A DNA stretch of 64,000 nucleotides from JBGSUZ01 sp963677505. Its GTDB lineage: Bacteria > Bacillota > Clostridia > Peptostreptococcales > Acidaminobacteraceae. The stretch spans positions 62,001 to 126,000 of the forward strand of contig CAXXWB010000004.1 in the NCBI GenBank assembly GCA_963677505.2. The letters are read 5' to 3'. The notes beneath the pieces were generated by a model. That model was not told the origin of the DNA. It saw nothing but the letters and a program-made list of their open reading frames with translations, and made no database searches. This document shows positions 60,840 through 64,000 of the stretch, piece after piece. The position numbers were made by a program, and so were the translations under genes. Position 1 is the stretch's first letter, and each line of letters opens with the position of its first letter.

Positions 60840-63800
60840 AACCCTCGATATCCCCTTCTACCTCTAAGTAGATCTGTCGCAGAGCTTCCAATCTCTCTTC
60901 ACTGGTTTGCCACATGCCACGCTGTGATGCCTCCATGAGTCGTTCACTTATGTTTTGAATAGCCCAAGGGTTCACCTCTTCCATCCATTCCTTGCGTTCA
61001 TCTGTCCGTAAGAAATGGTCGCAGATTGAATCGTACATCCAGTCTTCAATTACATCTGCTGTAGCATCCCATCCGAATACAAAGTCCATCATGCCCGACA
61101 CTTCCTGAGCGCCTTTGTAGCCATGAACTTTTAAACTTTCAAACCATTTGGGATTCAAGATTCTTGCCCTCATAATTTTAGCGGACTGTTCTTTTACATC
61201 ATTCGTTTTAACGCGACTTGGATCGCTGGTATCACCACAGTAGGATTTTGGTTTTTGACCAGAGGCCTTTCTGACAGCAGCGATCAATCCGCCGTGATAA
61301 TTGTAAAAATCATCGCTTTCAAGCATATCAATCTCCATGGAAGATTCATTCTTGACTGTAATTTCAGTTTGCATTAATCTTCTCTCAAAAACTTCAGTCA
61401 CCCTTTTTCCATGTACTTTTTTGCCGTAAGCATGCCCTCCCCAGAAGGTATAAACCGCACCTAAGTCACCAACGGTTTCCCATTTCTTGCTATTAATGAG
61501 CGTATCTACACCTGCACCATAGGTTCCTGGCGGATCACTAAAGATTCTCATGCTAGCTTCCTCTTGGGCATCCGTTAGGCTTACACCACTCTCAATAAGC
61601 TCTGCAACCTCTTTTTCAAAGTGCTTTTTAATGTAATTCACCTCGTAAGGTTCATCTAGTCCGACAGCAATTTGAACTGCCTCTTCCATCCACTCAATCA
61701 GGTTGGGGAATGTATCTCTGAATAGTCCAGAGATTCTTAGTGTTGCATCAATCCTTGGCCACTCTAATTCACTTGGTGCAATTGCCTCCAGACCAATAAC
61801 TTTATCGGTTCCCTCCAGCCATTTGGGCTGAATGCCCATGAGCCAAAGAATCTGAGCAATATCATCTCCAGATGTCTTCATGGTTTCACCTGCATAGATG
61901 ACAATGGCAATACTCTCAGGATGCCTTCCCTCTTCTTTGATAAATCGATCCACAAGTTGTTTGGCTAGTTGGTGTCCCACTCTCCACGATGCTCTGCTCG
62001 GAATGGACTCTGGGTCGACAGAGAAGAAGTTTCTCCCAGTAGGCAATATGTGTACATTTCCCCTAGTCGGCGCGCCGCCAGCTCCTGGTTTCACGAATCT
62101 GCCATTGATACCCTCAATTAAATGCTTGAGTTCTTCATCCGTCTGTTCGAGTTTGAGTATCACCTCTCTACTTGCAAACTCGATAACCTTATTTAAATCT
62201 GGCTCTTGATAACGGCCTAATACCTCTTTGATTGTCTCTAAATCCATATTTGCAGCTACTAGTTCCGCCATCATTTCTTGGCTCAGGGTTTCAATGCCAT
62301 TTGCCTTCGTCAAATTGGTAAGACCGCTGGCGTCTATTTGCATCGGATGATCCTTCAAATGTTTCCAATCCATGCCATTCGCTTTGGCAAGCGCAGCTTG
62401 AATAGAGGGTACTTCTCCATTAGACAGCCTTAAAAGCGCGCATAATAATTGAGACAACCTCTGATCCTCAGGCATTTTGCCATAATAATGAAGACCATCT
62501 TTAATGAGCGTATTCTTAATTTCATCTACCCATAGGTGTATTTTTTCTATATGATCCGCAAGGTTATTAGCCACATCTTCTTCAGTCAGCTTAAGATCTA
62601 AATGCAAGTTTTGAGCAATGATTTTTTCGATCAAGGCCTCTTTTAGAAAACCAATTTTCCCCTGATCCGCCTGGGCCGCTTGATGGTATTGAATGAGCAA
62701 ATTCTCAATTTCTTCAATGCCCTCATATGTATCACTTCTCATCAGCGACGGAATCAGATGATCTAGAATTACAGCATTTGATCTGCGTTTAGCTTGTATC
62801 CCTTCTCCTAAAACGGTTATGCAGTATGGATACAAGTGGGGCAGTTCAGACATGGCTGCATCGGAATAACACTCGCAGGATAAGCCGATTTCCTTTCCTG
62901 GAAGCCACTCTACAGTCCCATGGGTCCCTATATGGGCAATGACATCTGCACCAAAGTCATTTTTTAGCCAGTCATAATACCCCATATATTGATGTGGAGG
63001 TACAATATCCGTACTGTGGTATGTTGCCTCTGCATGTTCTTCATAACCTCTTGCAGGCTGAAGGCCAATGAAAATATTGCCGTTTAAAATGCCAGGAACT
63101 GGCATTCTCCCTTCATGTACCATGAACTCTCCAGGCGCTCTTCCCCAATCTCTTTCGAGTTCTCCTTGAATTTTTTCCGCCTTTTCATTGAACCAAATTT
63201 GATAATATTCTTGTTCAATATTTCCAACGCTGCGTTTAATCGCATCCTCTGCAGTGAGCCATCTTTGATCATTACTCACCGCCTTAATAATCCTGTAAAT
63301 AATGTCATCGGGGGTTTCAAAATCATAAGCGGTTTGAACCCCTTCTGCCTTCAAAGCCGCAACCGTGTCAAAAACACAGTGGGAGGTGTCTAAACCGAAG
63401 GCGCATCCAATCATGTCGTTTCTCGGAGGCATATTGTGGAACAAAATTGCTACTTTCTTTTGAGCATTTTCCTTAAGTTTGAGCTTGCCCCAATTCACCG
63501 CCAAACGGCTGACGTGATCCGCCCTTTCAATAATAGGCATGTGAACCATTCTATAACCGATCTCGTCTTTTATCCATTTGACATAAGCATAGGTGGTACT
63601 AGTCAATTGGCCATCAAACTCTGGGTAATAAACACTGCCTACAAAGGACATGCCATCAATACCGCGTAAGTTTTCTTTCCAGTCCTCAAAGGATTGGTAG
63701 GTACTGAAGGCCTGAATGGCAGCAACACCTAAGCTGTTAAAAATACTCTCTTCCACTCTGACTGTGCCATCACCTGGGTTAGCCAAAACACTTTGAGAAT

Positions 63801-64000
63801 AGCCAATGGTATTGATCAGAGCGTCAACAAGTGTTTCTCCATCCACTTTTAATAGATTCTCAATGACCCAATTAAGTCCTCTACAGCCCACATCTGTTCT
63901 TGGTGCTGATGCGGTGAAGATAGGCAGTGCAATAGCCCCAGCTAATTGTATGGTGTCAATCAATGCGTCAATATGGGCTAAATCCTTTTCATGATAGAGT
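60832..64000 (-). CDS. cobN: CobN-like chelatase subunit (5' end beyond the window)
   Basis: More than 1055 residues are present; the frame is still open at position 64000 (LYHEKDLAHIDALIDT...), so the TTG at 63963 is not a real start. It has the full HxGTHGxxEWLPGK motif (HIGTHGTVEWLPGK), EGIQAKRRSN, QPARGYEEHAEATYH and PGTYGAGVD. It is therefore the likely catalytic porphyrin-binding subunit of this chelatase. Its partners are the ChlI and AAA/VWA proteins encoded downstream. Cobalt is the usual metal for CobN, but other metals are possible. It is the first gene of the operon inside the window. Confidence 0.9.
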   Translation of the reverse strand, partial: LYHEKDLAHIDALIDTIQLAGAIALPIFTASAPRTDVGCRGLNWVIENLLKVDGETLVDALINTIGYSQSVLANPGDGTVRVEESIFNSLGVAAIQAFSTYQSFEDWKENLRGIDGMSFVGSVYYPEFDGQLTSTTYAYVKWIKDEIGYRMVHMPIIERADHVSRLAVNWGKLKLKENAQKKVAILFHNMPPRNDMIGCAFGLDTSHCVFDTVAALKAEGVQTAYDFETPDDIIYRIIKAVSNDQRWLTAEDAIKRSVGNIEQEYYQIWFNEKAEKIQGELERDWGRAPGEFMVHEGRMPVPGILNGNIFIGLQPARGYEEHAEATYHSTDIVPPHQYMGYYDWLKNDFGADVIAHIGTHGTVEWLPGKEIGLSCECYSDAAMSELPHLYPYCITVLGEGIQAKRRSNAVILDHLIPSLMRSDTYEGIEEIENLLIQYHQAAQADQGKIGFLKEALIEKIIAQNLHLDLKLTEEDVANNLADHIEKIHLWVDEIKNTLIKDGLHYYGKMPEDQRLSQLLCALLRLSNGEVPSIQAALAKANGMDWKHLKDHPMQIDASGLTNLTKANGIETLSQEMMAELVAANMDLETIKEVLGRYQEPDLNKVIEFASREVILKLEQTDEELKHLIEGINGRFVKPGAGGAPTRGNVHILPTGRNFFSVDPESIPSRASWRVGHQLAKQLVDRFIKEEGRHPESIAIVIYAGETMKTSGDDIAQILWLMGIQPKWLEGTDKVIGLEAIAPSELEWPRIDATLRISGLFRDTFPNLIEWMEEAVQIAVGLDEPYEVNYIKKHFEKEVAELIESGVSLTDAQEEASMRIFSDPPGTYGAGVDTLINSKKWETVGDLGAVYTFWGGHAYGKKVHGKRVTEVFERRLMQTEITVKNESSMEIDMLESDDFYNYHGGLIAAVRKASGQKPKSYCGDTSDPSRVKTNDVKEQSAKIMRARILNPKWFESLKVHGYKGAQEVSGMMDFVFGWDATADVIEDWMYDSICDHFLRTDERKEWMEEVNPWAIQNISERLMEASQRGMWQTSEERLEALRQIYLEVEGDIEGYE

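Noticed and set aside
60832..63963. Start of the first CobN gene at the TTG at 63963
   Set aside because: The frame stays open to the window edge, the upstream codons read as protein, and the product would lack the CobN N-terminus.
52097..64000. Chlorophyll magnesium-chelatase operon
   Set aside because: No other bacteriochlorophyll gene is present and the large subunits are CobN-like, not ChlH/BchH-like, so a magnesium role is not supported.
1..64000. CRISPR arrays, tRNA genes and insertion sequences
   Set aside because: I looked for regular direct repeats, cloverleaf-like sequences and transposase motifs on both strands and saw none that I could support.

Overview
The window looks like chromosome of an anaerobic, low-GC Firmicute (Clostridia/Eubacteriales type). 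The signs are strong GGAGG ribosome sites, frequent TTG and GTG starts, SLH-anchored surface proteins, a PucR and a MalT/LuxR regulator, a SPASM radical SAM enzyme, and CobN/ChlI-type chelatases. I cannot name the species. Most genes lie on the minus strand. I see no rRNA, tRNA, CRISPR array or intact insertion sequence.

Region 1 (1-16.3 kb) is regulatory and catabolic. It holds the start of a BspA-type leucine-rich-repeat surface protein, a MalT-like LuxR regulator, an MFS transporter remnant, an NmrA-family reductase divergent from a LysR regulator, a PucR regulator, and a frameshifted FabK/nitronate-monooxygenase-type flavoenzyme. A compact island follows (10.2-16.2 kb): a phloretin/diacetylphloroglucinol-hydrolase-like enzyme, three paralogous CrtC/AttH lipocalin-like proteins and three TetR regulators. 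Clear inverted repeats sit in its divergent promoters. It resembles a module for plant-phenolic or other hydrophobic substrates.

Region 2 (16.3-27 kb) concerns the cell surface and signalling: a 1451-residue SLH protein, a secreted protein with three tail-collar-like units, a hybrid histidine kinase broken by several single-base frameshifts next to its response regulators, and a protein made of three fused Rid domains.

Region 3 (27.1-42.7 kb) is the most unusual part. It is a tightly coupled eight-gene minus-strand operon of mostly unrecognised proteins: a 1399-residue DUF6603-like protein; 450-, 285-, 1139- and 597-residue proteins; a collagen-like protein; a protein with an embedded Hint (intein-like) domain; and a metallo-beta-lactamase-fold hydrolase. 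None has an obvious signal peptide. This is my main candidate for an undescribed system.

Region 4 (43-50 kb) is a mixed accessory stretch: a MarR regulator and alpha/beta hydrolase that share an operator-like sequence, an S51 peptidase, a GNAT-DTW fusion, a PNPOx-like flavoprotein, a Gp37/Gp68-type protein and a Ser/Thr-rich protein.

Region 5 (50-64 kb) holds a sensor kinase and then a seven-gene coupled minus-strand operon: a CobN-like chelatase subunit (running off the window), a SPASM radical SAM enzyme, an ABC-2 exporter pair, a ChlI-type ATPase, a ChlI-ChlD-type AAA/VWA fusion and a second, divergent CobN-like protein that lacks a conserved motif histidine. Together they suggest metal insertion into a tetrapyrrole coupled to modification and transport. 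The product is unknown.
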